From contig NZ_CP048222.1 in assembly GCF_010119975.1 (NCBI RefSeq), positions 7,478,501 to 7,542,500 of the forward strand: a DNA stretch of 64,000 bases. The letters are read 5' to 3'. The position numbers were made by a program, and so were the translations under genes. The notes beneath the pieces were generated by a model. It had not been told where the DNA came from. It saw nothing but the letters and a program-made list of their open reading frames with translations, and did not search any database. Shown here in pieces: positions 28,361 through 36,132 of this stretch (within the stretch, counting starts at the first letter, position 1; every line of letters begins with the position of its first letter). The stretch comes from Rhodocytophaga rosea (GTDB lineage: Bacteria; Bacteroidota; Bacteroidia; Cytophagales; 172606-1).

Positions 28361-28897
28361 ATGGAAGTTTTTATCTTATTCGTTATCCTGCTCGCTTGTG
28401 TATTGCTGCAAGCTTTTCTATTCAAACATGAAGACCAGACCGCCAAAGACGCCAAACAATATGCAGAAGGTATCCGGCTGGTAAACAATAAAAAATTTAA
28501 AGAAGCGTATACCTATTTCGACCAGGTAATCAAAGCCCGTCCATCTTGTGCCCTGGCCCATATGTACCGGGGTAAATGTAACCTTGCCCTCGACGATCTG
28601 TATGCGGCTATCTTCGACTGTACGGAAGCAGCCAGTTTTGACGATTGTATCGCTGAATCTTATCTGGTAAAGGGCATTGCTCTATTCAAACTGGAAATGT
28701 ACAAGGATGCTTTTCTGGAATTTGACAAAGCAGTATGGCATTACCGTAACCACGGAGAGTCTTTCCGGTGGAGGGCATTATCCAGGCTCAAATTAGGGTT
28801 TGCTGAAAAAGCAGAAGAAGACCTGCTGCGGGCTATTGAATTGGGAGATGAACATGCCAATTATTTTCTTCAGCAAAAAGGCAAGATCGAAATTTAA
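28361..28897 (+). CDS. Tetratricopeptide-repeat protein with N-terminal membrane anchor
   Basis: The 178-residue protein begins with a hydrophobic segment (EVFILFVILLACVLLQAFLF), most likely an uncleaved anchor, and then holds three to four TPR units: EGIRLVNNKKFKEAYTYFDQ, ALAHMYRGKCNLALDDLYAA, AESYLVKGIALFKLEMYKDA and ESFRWRALSRLKLGFAEKA. TPR units bind partner proteins, so this is probably a membrane-tethered adaptor. No enzymatic domain is present. Confidence 0.8.
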   Translation: MEVFILFVILLACVLLQAFLFKHEDQTAKDAKQYAEGIRLVNNKKFKEAYTYFDQVIKARPSCALAHMYRGKCNLALDDLYAAIFDCTEAASFDDCIAESYLVKGIALFKLEMYKDAFLEFDKAVWHYRNHGESFRWRALSRLKLGFAEKAEEDLLRAIELGDEHANYFLQQKGKIEI

Positions 28898-28993
28898 TAG
28901 TCAGAATTCATTTGTCATGGGGAGGGTATTGATAACGAATGAGCTACATTGTTACATTAGTCCGGTGCTCAATTTGACAACATTCATATCACT

Positions 28994-29017
28994 AACCATT
29001 GATAACTGACTACTGAT
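28994..29017. repeat. Degenerate heptameric intergenic repeat
   Basis: AACCATT GATAACT GACTACT GAT matches the repeat at 3907-3930 in 21 of 24 positions. It lies just past the stop of miaE at 29020. Confidence 0.45.
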
Positions 29018-29019
29018 AT

Positions 29020-29601
29020 TTAATGCATCCGGTCGCCCCGGACTTCAAGGGATTTTATAATTTCTGCTTCTGCCTGTAATAATTCTTCCCACCGGGTTTT
29101 TACTGTTTCTTCCGGCATATACTCTTTGGCCAGTTCCAGAAAGGTAGTATAATGTCCGGCTTCAGAAATCATCAGTTCGTAATAAAATTTTTTCAGGCTA
29201 TCATCGGCAATCTGCTGAGAAAGAAGCTTAAAGCGTTCGCAGCTTCTGGCTTCAATTAAAGCACTGATCAGGAGTTTATCCATGAGTTGTCGTTCGATCG
29301 CACCGCCTTTTCTTTCCAGTTTATTAAGGGCAACGGCATATTCATCGGCTCTTTTTCGTCCCAAATGATAGCCTCTTTTTTTGAGTTCTTCCAGTACCCG
29401 TTCAAAATGGCTCCATTCTTCGGCTACAATATCTGTCAATACATCTACTAACTTTCGCCTTTCTGGAAACTGTACAATAAGTGATATGCCATTAGAAGCC
29501 GCTTTTTGCTCACAAAACGCATGGTCAATCAGAATTTCTTCTATATTTTTTTCGGCGATATTTACCCATCTGGGATCTGTAGGCAGTTTTAAACCAAGCA
29601 T
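29020..29601 (-). CDS. miaE: tRNA-(ms2io6A)-hydroxylase MiaE
   Basis: The 193-residue protein is a ferritin-like four-helix diiron enzyme. Candidate iron ligands are in IDHAFCEQKAAS, VAEEWSHFERVLEELKKRG, EARSCERFKLLSQQI and SEAGHYTTFLELA, giving the expected E-ExxH-E-ExxH layout. MiaE hydroxylates 2-methylthio-N6-isopentenyladenosine next to the anticodon in tRNA. It lies 34 bp after the GT2 gene and follows trpS on the same strand, a loose translation-related cluster. Confidence 0.92.
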   Translation of the reverse strand: MLGLKLPTDPRWVNIAEKNIEEILIDHAFCEQKAASNGISLIVQFPERRKLVDVLTDIVAEEWSHFERVLEELKKRGYHLGRKRADEYAVALNKLERKGGAIERQLMDKLLISALIEARSCERFKLLSQQIADDSLKKFYYELMISEAGHYTTFLELAKEYMPEETVKTRWEELLQAEAEIIKSLEVRGDRMH

Positions 29602-29635
29602 AATACCATTTTAATATGTAACCCTTACAATATTT

Positions 29636-30412
29636 TCAACCCTTACTAAATAAATTATATTTCAATACGCAGTAGATCGCCCGGAATCCATCTTTCCAGT
29701 TGATCTTTTTTCCTTCTGCATAGGTACGGCCATAATAGGAAATCCCTACTTCATAAATGCGGATATTGGGTACTCTGGCAATTTTTGCAGTAACCTCCGG
29801 TTCAAAACCAAACCGGTTTTCCCTGAACCTGATCTTCTGGATGGTATCTGTTTTGAAAAGCTTATAGCAGGTTTCCATATCTGTCAGATTCAGGTTAGTG
29901 AACATATTTGAGATAAAAGTCAGGAATTTGTTGCCGATTGTGTGCCAGAAAAATAAAATCCGGTGTGGATTACCTCCCATAAATCGGGAACCATACACCA
30001 CATCAGCAAATCCATCCAATACCGGCTGCAACAAAATACTGTACTCGTGCGGATTATACTCCAGATCTGCATCCTGAATGACCAGATATTCCCCGGTAGC
30101 CTTACTGATGCCTGTATGCAAAGCTGCTCCCTTGCCTTTATTTACTTCATGTTTGAAATAATATAGCGGTAGGTCAGCATTATTTTCCTTATACCGCAGA
30201 ATGGCAATCTCTGTGTCATCGGTAGAACAATCATTCACAATGATCACTTCCTTTTGAATAGCTTGAGGCAAACACACCTGCTTAATTTTATCCAGGATCA
30301 GATGCACCGTATTACCTTCATTGTAGGCCGGAATAATGATCGAAAGTTTAGAAAAAGTGTTGGATGTCACTATATGAATGGCTGAATAATAACGGCAACT
30401 AATAAAATTCAA
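29636..30412 (-). CDS. Glycosyltransferase family 2 (dolichol-phosphate mannosyltransferase-like)
   Basis: The catalytic domain starts at KLSIIIPAYNEGNTV and contains the acceptor/donor motifs IIVNDCSTDDT, GKGAALHTG, YLVIQDADLEYNP (DxD-like) and VVYGSRFMGG. This order is typical of GT2 enzymes that transfer a sugar to a polyprenyl phosphate. The annotated ATG (30412) adds 22 residues before the first strand; a GTG at 30370 would give a more usual start. It has no membrane segments. The gene lies between trpS and miaE. Confidence 0.88.
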   Translation of the reverse strand: MNFISCRYYSAIHIVTSNTFSKLSIIIPAYNEGNTVHLILDKIKQVCLPQAIQKEVIIVNDCSTDDTEIAILRYKENNADLPLYYFKHEVNKGKGAALHTGISKATGEYLVIQDADLEYNPHEYSILLQPVLDGFADVVYGSRFMGGNPHRILFFWHTIGNKFLTFISNMFTNLNLTDMETCYKLFKTDTIQKIRFRENRFGFEPEVTAKIARVPNIRIYEVGISYYGRTYAEGKKINWKDGFRAIYCVLKYNLFSKG

Positions 30413-30413
30413 T

Positions 30414-30448
30414 GGTCACTAGTCATTTGTTATGAGTCAATACTCATT
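30414..30448. repeat. Degenerate heptameric intergenic repeat
   Basis: Five consecutive 7-base units can be read: GGTCACT, AGTCATT, TGTTATG, AGTCAAT, ACTCATT. They are in the gap between the GT2 start and the trpS stop, and a second set (ATTGACT CATAAGT ATTGACT) runs over 30492-30512 into the trpS stop codon. Confidence 0.5.
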
Positions 30449-30510
30449 TCATAAAGATAATCGCACCTGTTTTATAAATGTTCTCTCTACAATTGACTCA
30501 TAAGTATTGA

Positions 30511-31482
30511 CTAAATATACCCCAGTTTTTCTCTTACCCGGTTCAGTACCTGATTGGCAATATTTCTGGCTTTTTCCTCTCCACTTTCCAGGCGTTTTTC
30601 CAGCTCAGGCAAATGTGTCATATAATAATCGAAAATCTCCCGTTCTTTGGCATAGGTGCGAAGGAGAAGTTCGAATAATTCCTGCTTGGCATGGCCATAC
30701 CCGTAATTTCCAGCCAGGTATTTTTCACGTAATGCTTGTGTTTCTTGCGGCGTTGCGATCAGTGAATATAATTTAAACACATTGTCAGTATCCGGATTTT
30801 TAGGTGCTTCCAGAGGAGTACTATCGGTAACGATAGACATCACAACTTTTCGAAGCTGTTTTTCTGGCAGGAATATATCAATATAATTATTATATGATTT
30901 ACTCATTTTCTGCCCGTCGGTGCCCGGAATAGTCATAACATTTTCGTCAATTCTTGCTTCTGGTACAACAAACACCTCTCCATACTGGCGGTTAAAAGCG
31001 GTGGCAATATCCCTGGAGATTTCAAGGTGCTGTTGCTGGTCTTTTCCGACCGGAACAAAATTCGCATCATAGAGCAATATATCTGCCGCCTGTAATACCG
31101 GATAGGTAAACAGTCCTACATTCACATCAGATAATTTATCGGCTTTTTCTTTGAACGAAGTGGCATTGGCCAGCATCGGAAAAGGCGTAAAACAGCTCAG
31201 GTGCCAGGCTAGTTCGGTATGAGCCAGTACCCTTGATTGCCTCCAGAAAGTGTTTTTCTCAGTATCAAAACCAAAGGCCAGCCAGGCAGATGCTACTGCA
31301 TTTGTGTATTCTTTGCGCTTTTCTCCATCTTTAATGGTGGTGAGAGAATGCAGGTCTGCAATGAAGAAAAAAGATTCATTATCAGGCTGCTGCGATAGTT
31401 CAATGGCAGGTTTAATAGCGCCCAGAATATTTCCCAGATGTGGCCTGCCTGAACTTTGAATGCCCGTTAAAATTCTTGACAT
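30511..31482 (-). CDS. trpS: Tryptophan--tRNA ligase
   Basis: The 323-residue protein has normal bacterial TrpRS length and the class I motifs GRPHLGNILGAI (HIGH-type) near residue 16 and GQKMSKSYNN (KMSKS) near residue 195, with QAADILLYDANFVPVGKDQQQH between them. It charges tRNA-Trp. The GT2 and miaE genes follow on the same strand with short gaps. Confidence 0.97.
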   Translation of the reverse strand: MSRILTGIQSSGRPHLGNILGAIKPAIELSQQPDNESFFFIADLHSLTTIKDGEKRKEYTNAVASAWLAFGFDTEKNTFWRQSRVLAHTELAWHLSCFTPFPMLANATSFKEKADKLSDVNVGLFTYPVLQAADILLYDANFVPVGKDQQQHLEISRDIATAFNRQYGEVFVVPEARIDENVMTIPGTDGQKMSKSYNNYIDIFLPEKQLRKVVMSIVTDSTPLEAPKNPDTDNVFKLYSLIATPQETQALREKYLAGNYGYGHAKQELFELLLRTYAKEREIFDYYMTHLPELEKRLESGEEKARNIANQVLNRVREKLGYI

Positions 31483-31615
31483 GAGATAAAAGGATAGCTA
31501 TGAAAATTTGAAAGCGCAAAAATGTAAATAATTTCCTAATTCTCATATGTATCATCAGTAAGAACGGGCATTAGTAGTGTAGGAAGCCTGTGTAGCTAAC
31601 CTATCTAAACAATAT

Positions 31616-31981
31616 CTATTCAAATCTTTTATATTTTGGCGCTTTCCAGACATATTGTTCACAACATTTGTCGTTCCAATAACTTGTAAAAGGAGGCTGG
31701 GAGATATCCACCCGTACACCTTCCCAGGAATATGGATTCCTGGATAATGAACTCAAAGGGTTGTCATATTCGAAATAGGTTTTTCCATTGAACTGGTAGC
31801 TCAGCCAGGCCCCATAATTAGGCATAAGGCTGGGATCGGAAGCGATTGTTTTTTCATCCTCTTTAATCTGGTCCTTTAGCCAATTGGGAATATTCTTTTT
31901 GGCAAGACCGTAATCGTCTTTTGAACAAGCCGTAATCAGCAGAAACAGAACGACAGTTGTGAGAATGTGTAAAGATTTCAT
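31616..31981 (-). CDS. Hypothetical lipoprotein (121 aa)
   Basis: The protein has a lipoprotein signal (LHILTTVVLFLLITAC, lipobox ITAC) and a short mature domain with a PNWLKDQIKEDEK helix, YFEYDNPLSS and a Cys pair (KCCEQYVW) near the C-terminus. The family is not recognised, though small DUF-type lipoproteins with this layout are common in Bacteroidota. Its start codon is only 41 bp from the target-site repeat of the transposon at 32022, so its native promoter may have been separated from it. Confidence 0.7.
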   Translation of the reverse strand: MKSLHILTTVVLFLLITACSKDDYGLAKKNIPNWLKDQIKEDEKTIASDPSLMPNYGAWLSYQFNGKTYFEYDNPLSSLSRNPYSWEGVRVDISQPPFTSYWNDKCCEQYVWKAPKYKRFE

Positions 31982-32021
31982 AGGGAATAAAGGTTAAAAG
32001 GCAGAACAAATAGTAATGACT

Positions 32022-32031
32022 TTATTAGATA
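32022..32031. repeat. Left target-site duplication of the composite transposon
   Basis: TTATTAGATA adjoins the left end of IS copy 1 and is identical to 46522-46531, which adjoins the right end of IS copy 2. The inner IS junctions do not carry it. Confidence 0.85.
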
Positions 32032-32051
32032 TAGGGTTTCCGCACTAAATA

Positions 32052-33149
32052 TTAAGTTTTAAGAATAGCTAACAGGAAATTAGTGTCTCTGTTAGCTTTT
32101 TTTCTTTTCCGTTTGACACTCACGCAAGAAGGCTCTTTTTTGAGCAGATGCAAAGACCACTTTCTAATCAGATGCAGATTGATGGGTCCTTTATCTTTCC
32201 TGACTTTAGCCTCATCTTCCCTAAAGGTAACATCTAGTTGCCAATGCAAGCCATTCTCTATCGCCCAATGGCCTCTTATGTAGCGGCTGTACAAGGCAGG
32301 GTCTGTATCTGTTAAACTGCTTATATAGAACAGGGTTTGTTCTTGCTTTTTGCCTGCTATAATGCGTTTTCTTTCTACCATGACTAAAGTATGTAAGTCC
32401 TGCCATTTTTCCTTTTCCTCTACCAAATCAATGCATTGAGCAATATATACCCTACGTTCTTCTCCTCTGCCATGGGCTTTATCTAGTTGCTGATTAAAAG
32501 CGAGAGCAGACTTATTGATTTGCATAAAATGGGCTACCTGCTCATAGAGTACACCTTGATTAGCCTTTAGGGCAATCACATAATGGGCTTGCTTATCCCT
32601 GATCTTTTCTACAATTGCCTGCTGACAAGCAATAGCATCTATAGTAATGATACTACCTTTGCAATCAAGGGTATCTAATAAAGCAGGAATAGTTGTAATC
32701 TCATTACTCTTGGCTTCTACGGCTACTTGTCCAAAGCTTAAGCTATGTTCCTCTACCCATACATTGACCATACGAACCAAAGCATGCTTTTTGCCTGCAG
32801 GTATAGTACCTCTCAATTCTTTGCCATCTATACATACCTGCTTGCCTGCTAAGGAGAAGCCAGCTACACACGCTTTGAAGCATTGCTCCAAACTATGGCT
32901 ATCCAGGTGTCTGATCACCCGATTTAAAGTGTCAGCAGAAGGTATACCATTAACAAAACTTAATCCTAGTTCTTGCTGCAGAAACGCTGTATTATCTTTG
33001 CCATAATCTGCTATCTCGTCAAAGTCATCACAATCGGCTATTACCCCACATAAAACTAAGCCTAAAATATCTGCTAATAGATGTAAGCAGCGGCCTTGCA
33101 CCCGAAAATCAGCTACTTTGTTTAGTATCTTTTTAAGTTCCATGCACAA
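32052..33149 (-). CDS. ISAs1-family DDE transposase (copy 1)
   Basis: The 365-residue protein has the N-terminal DDE-associated domain (LHLLADILGLVLCGVIADCDDFDEIADYG split at its middle) and the DDE catalytic residues in CIDGKELRGT (first Asp), IITIDAIACQ (second Asp) and AIENGLHWQLD (Glu). It cuts and joins at the element's inverted repeats. The last residues are Lys/Arg-rich and their coding sequence also forms the hairpin at 32067-32097. It is identical, residue for residue, to the transposase at 45377. There is no frameshift, so the element is probably active or recently was. Confidence 0.95.
   Translation of the reverse strand: MCMELKKILNKVADFRVQGRCLHLLADILGLVLCGVIADCDDFDEIADYGKDNTAFLQQELGLSFVNGIPSADTLNRVIRHLDSHSLEQCFKACVAGFSLAGKQVCIDGKELRGTIPAGKKHALVRMVNVWVEEHSLSFGQVAVEAKSNEITTIPALLDTLDCKGSIITIDAIACQQAIVEKIRDKQAHYVIALKANQGVLYEQVAHFMQINKSALAFNQQLDKAHGRGEERRVYIAQCIDLVEEKEKWQDLHTLVMVERKRIIAGKKQEQTLFYISSLTDTDPALYSRYIRGHWAIENGLHWQLDVTFREDEAKVRKDKGPINLHLIRKWSLHLLKKEPSCVSVKRKRKKANRDTNFLLAILKT
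32067..32097 (+). terminator. Plus-strand terminator inside IS copy 1
   Basis: AGCTAACAG (32067-32075) pairs with CTGTTAGCT (32089-32097) and is followed by a T-run. It lies within the 3' end of the transposase gene on the other strand, so it would stop transcription entering from the left and running antisense to the transposase. The identical hairpin is at 45392-45422 in copy 2. Confidence 0.6.
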
Positions 33150-33209
33150 AGTTAGCCCCTCTTTCCTTTTTCTCTATCTTTGGTGCGGAAACCTTAATAA
33201 TAAATGCCT

Positions 33210-34478
33210 TTACTTTTCCAGGAAATTTAAGTCTTTGCCAAAGGTTTCTTCCATTTTCCAGAGTCCCAGTAAAGCAATGCCTATGGTAATTAATCCCAAG
33301 AGTCCTGCGCCAGGTAATATTCCGAACTGGCTTCTGAACAGCAGAAAAAGCGGTGTCATGAGAATCATACTGCCACGTACAAAGTTAGGTACGGTCGTAG
33401 CAACAGTTGCCCGAAGGTTGGTACCGAATTGTTCGGCAGCGATGGTAACAAATAAAGCCCAGTAGCCGGATGCAATCCCCAATCCTACACATAAGGCATA
33501 AAATAATGCAGAGGATTGTAAGGGTACAAATAAGTATACGGCTGAGAACAGGGCTGCTAATAAAACATACAGCAGTACAACTTTTTTCCGGCTGTTAAAA
33601 TACTGGCTGAGAATCCCACTCGACAGATCACCTATGGTTAATCCGATGTATTCCCACATTACTGCTTTTCCAGCCACAATGGGCGTATCCAGATCCAGTG
33701 CCTGGCCAATTTCAGGAGAGAACGTCATGAGAATACCAGCCACAAACCAGACTGGTACGCCAATGAGAATACAGCGTATATATTTTATGAATTGCGGTCC
33801 GGAACTAAATAACTGAAAGAAATTTCCCCTGGACACTGATTTTTCTTTGGCTTTTGTAAAAATACCTGACTCGAATACACTTACCCGCATTAACAGTAAT
33901 AGTAAGCCTAGTCCACCTCCGATAAAATATGCGATCCGCCACTCAAAATTATCGGCAATAAAATAAGCCAGAACAGCCCCCAACATGCCTACGGAAGCGA
34001 CCAGTGAAGTGCCATAGCCCCGAATCTCTTTGGGTAATATTTCAGCCACTAGGGTAATGCCTACCCCCAGCTCTCCGGCCAAACCAATACCTGCAATAAA
34101 GCGGAGAACAGCATACTGATCTACGGAAGTGACGAATCCGTTGGCGGCATTGGCCAGTGAATAAATTAAAATCGAGCTGAACAGAACTGATATCCTTCCC
34201 CGTTTGTCGCCCATGATTCCCCAGAGAATGCCCCCTAACAATAGTCCTCCCATCTGCATATTAATCAGGTAAACCCCTTCATTCAATAAACTGGCTTCCG
34301 CAACGCCCAGTGACCGGAGGCTTTCTATGCGGACAATGCTGAATAAGAGCAGGTCATAAATATCTACAAAGTATCCGAGTGCTGCTACAATTACCGGCAC
34401 TTGCAGCAATTGCCGCATTACAGAAGGCTTAGCTTGCAGGGTAGAAGGCTGGGGCCGCAAGAGAGAAGGCTGAGTCAT
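33210..34478 (-). CDS. MFS transporter, probably an organic-acid carrier
   Basis: The 422-residue protein has about 12 hydrophobic segments and the MFS loop signature GDKRGRISVLFSS between helices 2 and 3, with GLAGELGVGITLVAEILPKE in helix 4 and RGYGTSLVASVG. This is the sugar/metabolite:H+ symporter type of layout. It is divergent from the tartrate dehydrogenase-like gene across a 248-bp gap with TGCCAGGCA repeats, so the pair may import and oxidise a hydroxy-dicarboxylate. The substrate is inferred from context. IS copy 1 ends 13 bp beyond its stop, so it is the leftmost cargo gene of the transposon. Confidence 0.88.
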   Translation of the reverse strand: MTQPSLLRPQPSTLQAKPSVMRQLLQVPVIVAALGYFVDIYDLLLFSIVRIESLRSLGVAEASLLNEGVYLINMQMGGLLLGGILWGIMGDKRGRISVLFSSILIYSLANAANGFVTSVDQYAVLRFIAGIGLAGELGVGITLVAEILPKEIRGYGTSLVASVGMLGAVLAYFIADNFEWRIAYFIGGGLGLLLLLMRVSVFESGIFTKAKEKSVSRGNFFQLFSSGPQFIKYIRCILIGVPVWFVAGILMTFSPEIGQALDLDTPIVAGKAVMWEYIGLTIGDLSSGILSQYFNSRKKVVLLYVLLAALFSAVYLFVPLQSSALFYALCVGLGIASGYWALFVTIAAEQFGTNLRATVATTVPNFVRGSMILMTPLFLLFRSQFGILPGAGLLGLITIGIALLGLWKMEETFGKDLNFLEK

Positions 34479-34624
34479 AGGTATTTGAGTTGAATTTCTT
34501 TTTCATCACAATCTGAGTTCCTGAAGCGCATACATAGGCAATTTTGAATGGTTCCAGGCATCCATGTTTCCTAATTACAATCAAGTATTGCCATTCACCA
34601 CTTCCGGTTTGATAATATTTTTTA

Positions 34625-34683
34625 TGCCAGCTGCCTGGCAGAAAATCAAAACAATTTAAGCATCAGCAGGTGGTGCCAGGCAG
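34625..34683. promoter_or_regulatory. Candidate operator between divergent MFS and dehydrogenase genes
   Basis: CTGCCTGGCA (34631-34640) and TGCCAGGCAG (34674-34683) are exact 10-bp inverted copies, and TGCCA (34625-34629) pairs with TGGCA (34636-34640) around the first one. Another CCAGGCA occurs at 34554. Repeated dyads in a divergent promoter region suggest a regulator site; no regulator gene is in the neighbourhood. Confidence 0.45.
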
Positions 34684-34726
34684 AGATTGATTGTAATCTG
34701 ACTATTCACTTATAAAGCTACAAGCC

Positions 34727-35830
34727 ATGAACAGCTATAAAATTGCCGTGATTGCCGGAGATGGAATTGGTCCGGAAGTACTGGCCGAAGGAATCAAAGT
34801 GTTAAAAGCCATAGAAGAACTCGATGGGAATATTCATTTTGAGTTTACACATTTTCCGTGGGGATGCCAATATTATCTCAAACATGGAAAAATGATGGAC
34901 GATGATGGACTGGAAAAGCTAAAAGCCTACGATGCCATTTATTTAGGTGCTGTCGGATTTCCTGGTGTACCGGACCATATTTCGTTGTGGGATTTATTGC
35001 TGAAAATCAGAAAAGGATTTGACCAGTATGTAAACCTTCGTCCTGTTCAGCTGCTGGAAGGAGCCCCTTGTCCCTTGAAAGATGTCAAACGGGAGGATAT
35101 CAACATGATTGTGATCCGGGAGAATAGTGAAGGAGAATATGCCGGGGCAGGGGATTGGCTGTTTAAAGGAAAGCCTGAGGAAGTCGTATTACAAACCGGG
35201 GTGTTCTCCAGAAAAGGAACCGAAAGAATCATTCGTTATGCTTTTGAACTTGCCAGAAAAGAAAAAAAGACACTCACCAGCATCAGCAAAGGAAATGCAC
35301 TTAATTACTCGATGGTATTCTGGGATGAGGTATTTGTAGAAGTAGGAAAACAGTATCCGGATGTACAAACCTATTCGTACCTGGTCGATGCGGCTGCTAT
35401 GTTTTTTGTAAAACAGCCCCAGCGCTTCCAGATTGTAGTTACGTCTAACTTATTTGGGGATATTCTCACCGATTTAGGAGCCGCTATTGCCGGAGGTATG
35501 GGACTGGCAGCTGGCGCAAATATCAACCCGGAACGGAAATATCCATCAATGTTTGAGCCGGTGCATGGGTCTGCACCTGATATTGCCGGAAAAGCAATTG
35601 CCAATCCCCTGGCGGCAATCTGGTCGGTAAGCCAGTTACTGGATTTTTTCGGACATTCTACCTGGGGAAAAGAGGTATTGAATGCAATAGAAAGCGTATT
35701 AGTGGAAGCCAAAAACCTTACACCGGATATGGGTGGGAAAGCAAAAACCTCAGCAGTAGGAGATGCGGTGGTTGCTGTTTTGTCAAAAAAGAGTAGGGTC
35801 AAAGAAATAAGTCCTGATATTGTACAATAG
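34727..35830 (+). CDS. Tartrate dehydrogenase-like isocitrate/isopropylmalate dehydrogenase-family protein
   Basis: The 367-residue protein belongs to the metal- and NAD-dependent beta-hydroxyacid decarboxylating dehydrogenases. It has GDGIGPEV near residue 11, LGAVGFPGVPDHISLWDLLL, the substrate-binding YVNLRPVQLLEG, VIRENSEGEYAG and the C-terminal EPVHGSAPDIAGKAIANP that binds NAD. The PGVPDHISLW variant matches tartrate dehydrogenase/decarboxylase (TtuC/YeaU type) better than LeuB. Likely substrates are tartrate, malate or related acids. It is divergent from the MFS carrier. Its NAD site and metal ligands look intact. Specificity within the family is inferred. Confidence 0.88.
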   Translation: MNSYKIAVIAGDGIGPEVLAEGIKVLKAIEELDGNIHFEFTHFPWGCQYYLKHGKMMDDDGLEKLKAYDAIYLGAVGFPGVPDHISLWDLLLKIRKGFDQYVNLRPVQLLEGAPCPLKDVKREDINMIVIRENSEGEYAGAGDWLFKGKPEEVVLQTGVFSRKGTERIIRYAFELARKEKKTLTSISKGNALNYSMVFWDEVFVEVGKQYPDVQTYSYLVDAAAMFFVKQPQRFQIVVTSNLFGDILTDLGAAIAGGMGLAAGANINPERKYPSMFEPVHGSAPDIAGKAIANPLAAIWSVSQLLDFFGHSTWGKEVLNAIESVLVEAKNLTPDMGGKAKTSAVGDAVVAVLSKKSRVKEISPDIVQ

Positions 35831-36132
35831 CTGGTAAGACATACACCGGTGAAGCATATTTTATCAGATTTCTTTTCATTATATACAAGAAGCAACTGTT
35901 ATAATCGGCTTTGCTTTGTCATCTCAGGTTCTGCTTTTCACAAGTAAGGATTGCCTTTGTATAGAAAACTTTTCTAATATCATTGACTTAATTTGAAACT
36001 GATTCTGGTTATAAAATTTATGTAAAGGCAGCATTGGTTTAATGAATATTTAAACTAAATGACTTTGTATATTTACATGAAAAATTTTCATTTTATATAT
36101 TTACCCCAATACTACCAAATCTGCTTCTGAGT

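Larger units (their letters stand above)
32032..33196 (-). mobile_element. ISAs1-family insertion sequence, copy 1
   Basis: This element is 1165 bp long with 14-bp terminal inverted repeats: TAGGGTTTCCGCAC on the left and GTGCGGAAACCTTA on the right. The right repeat carries one mismatch (T at 33194 where copy 2 has C). It encodes a single transposase at 32052-33149. Length, single frame and 8-10 bp target duplications fit the ISAs1 family. Its right end stops 13 bp short of the MFS gene's stop codon. Confidence 0.9.

Noticed and set aside
32083-33006. Plus-strand frames inside IS copy 1 (and the same in copy 2)
   Set aside because: They are shadows of the transposase gene on the opposite strand; both copies are identical, so their conservation says nothing.
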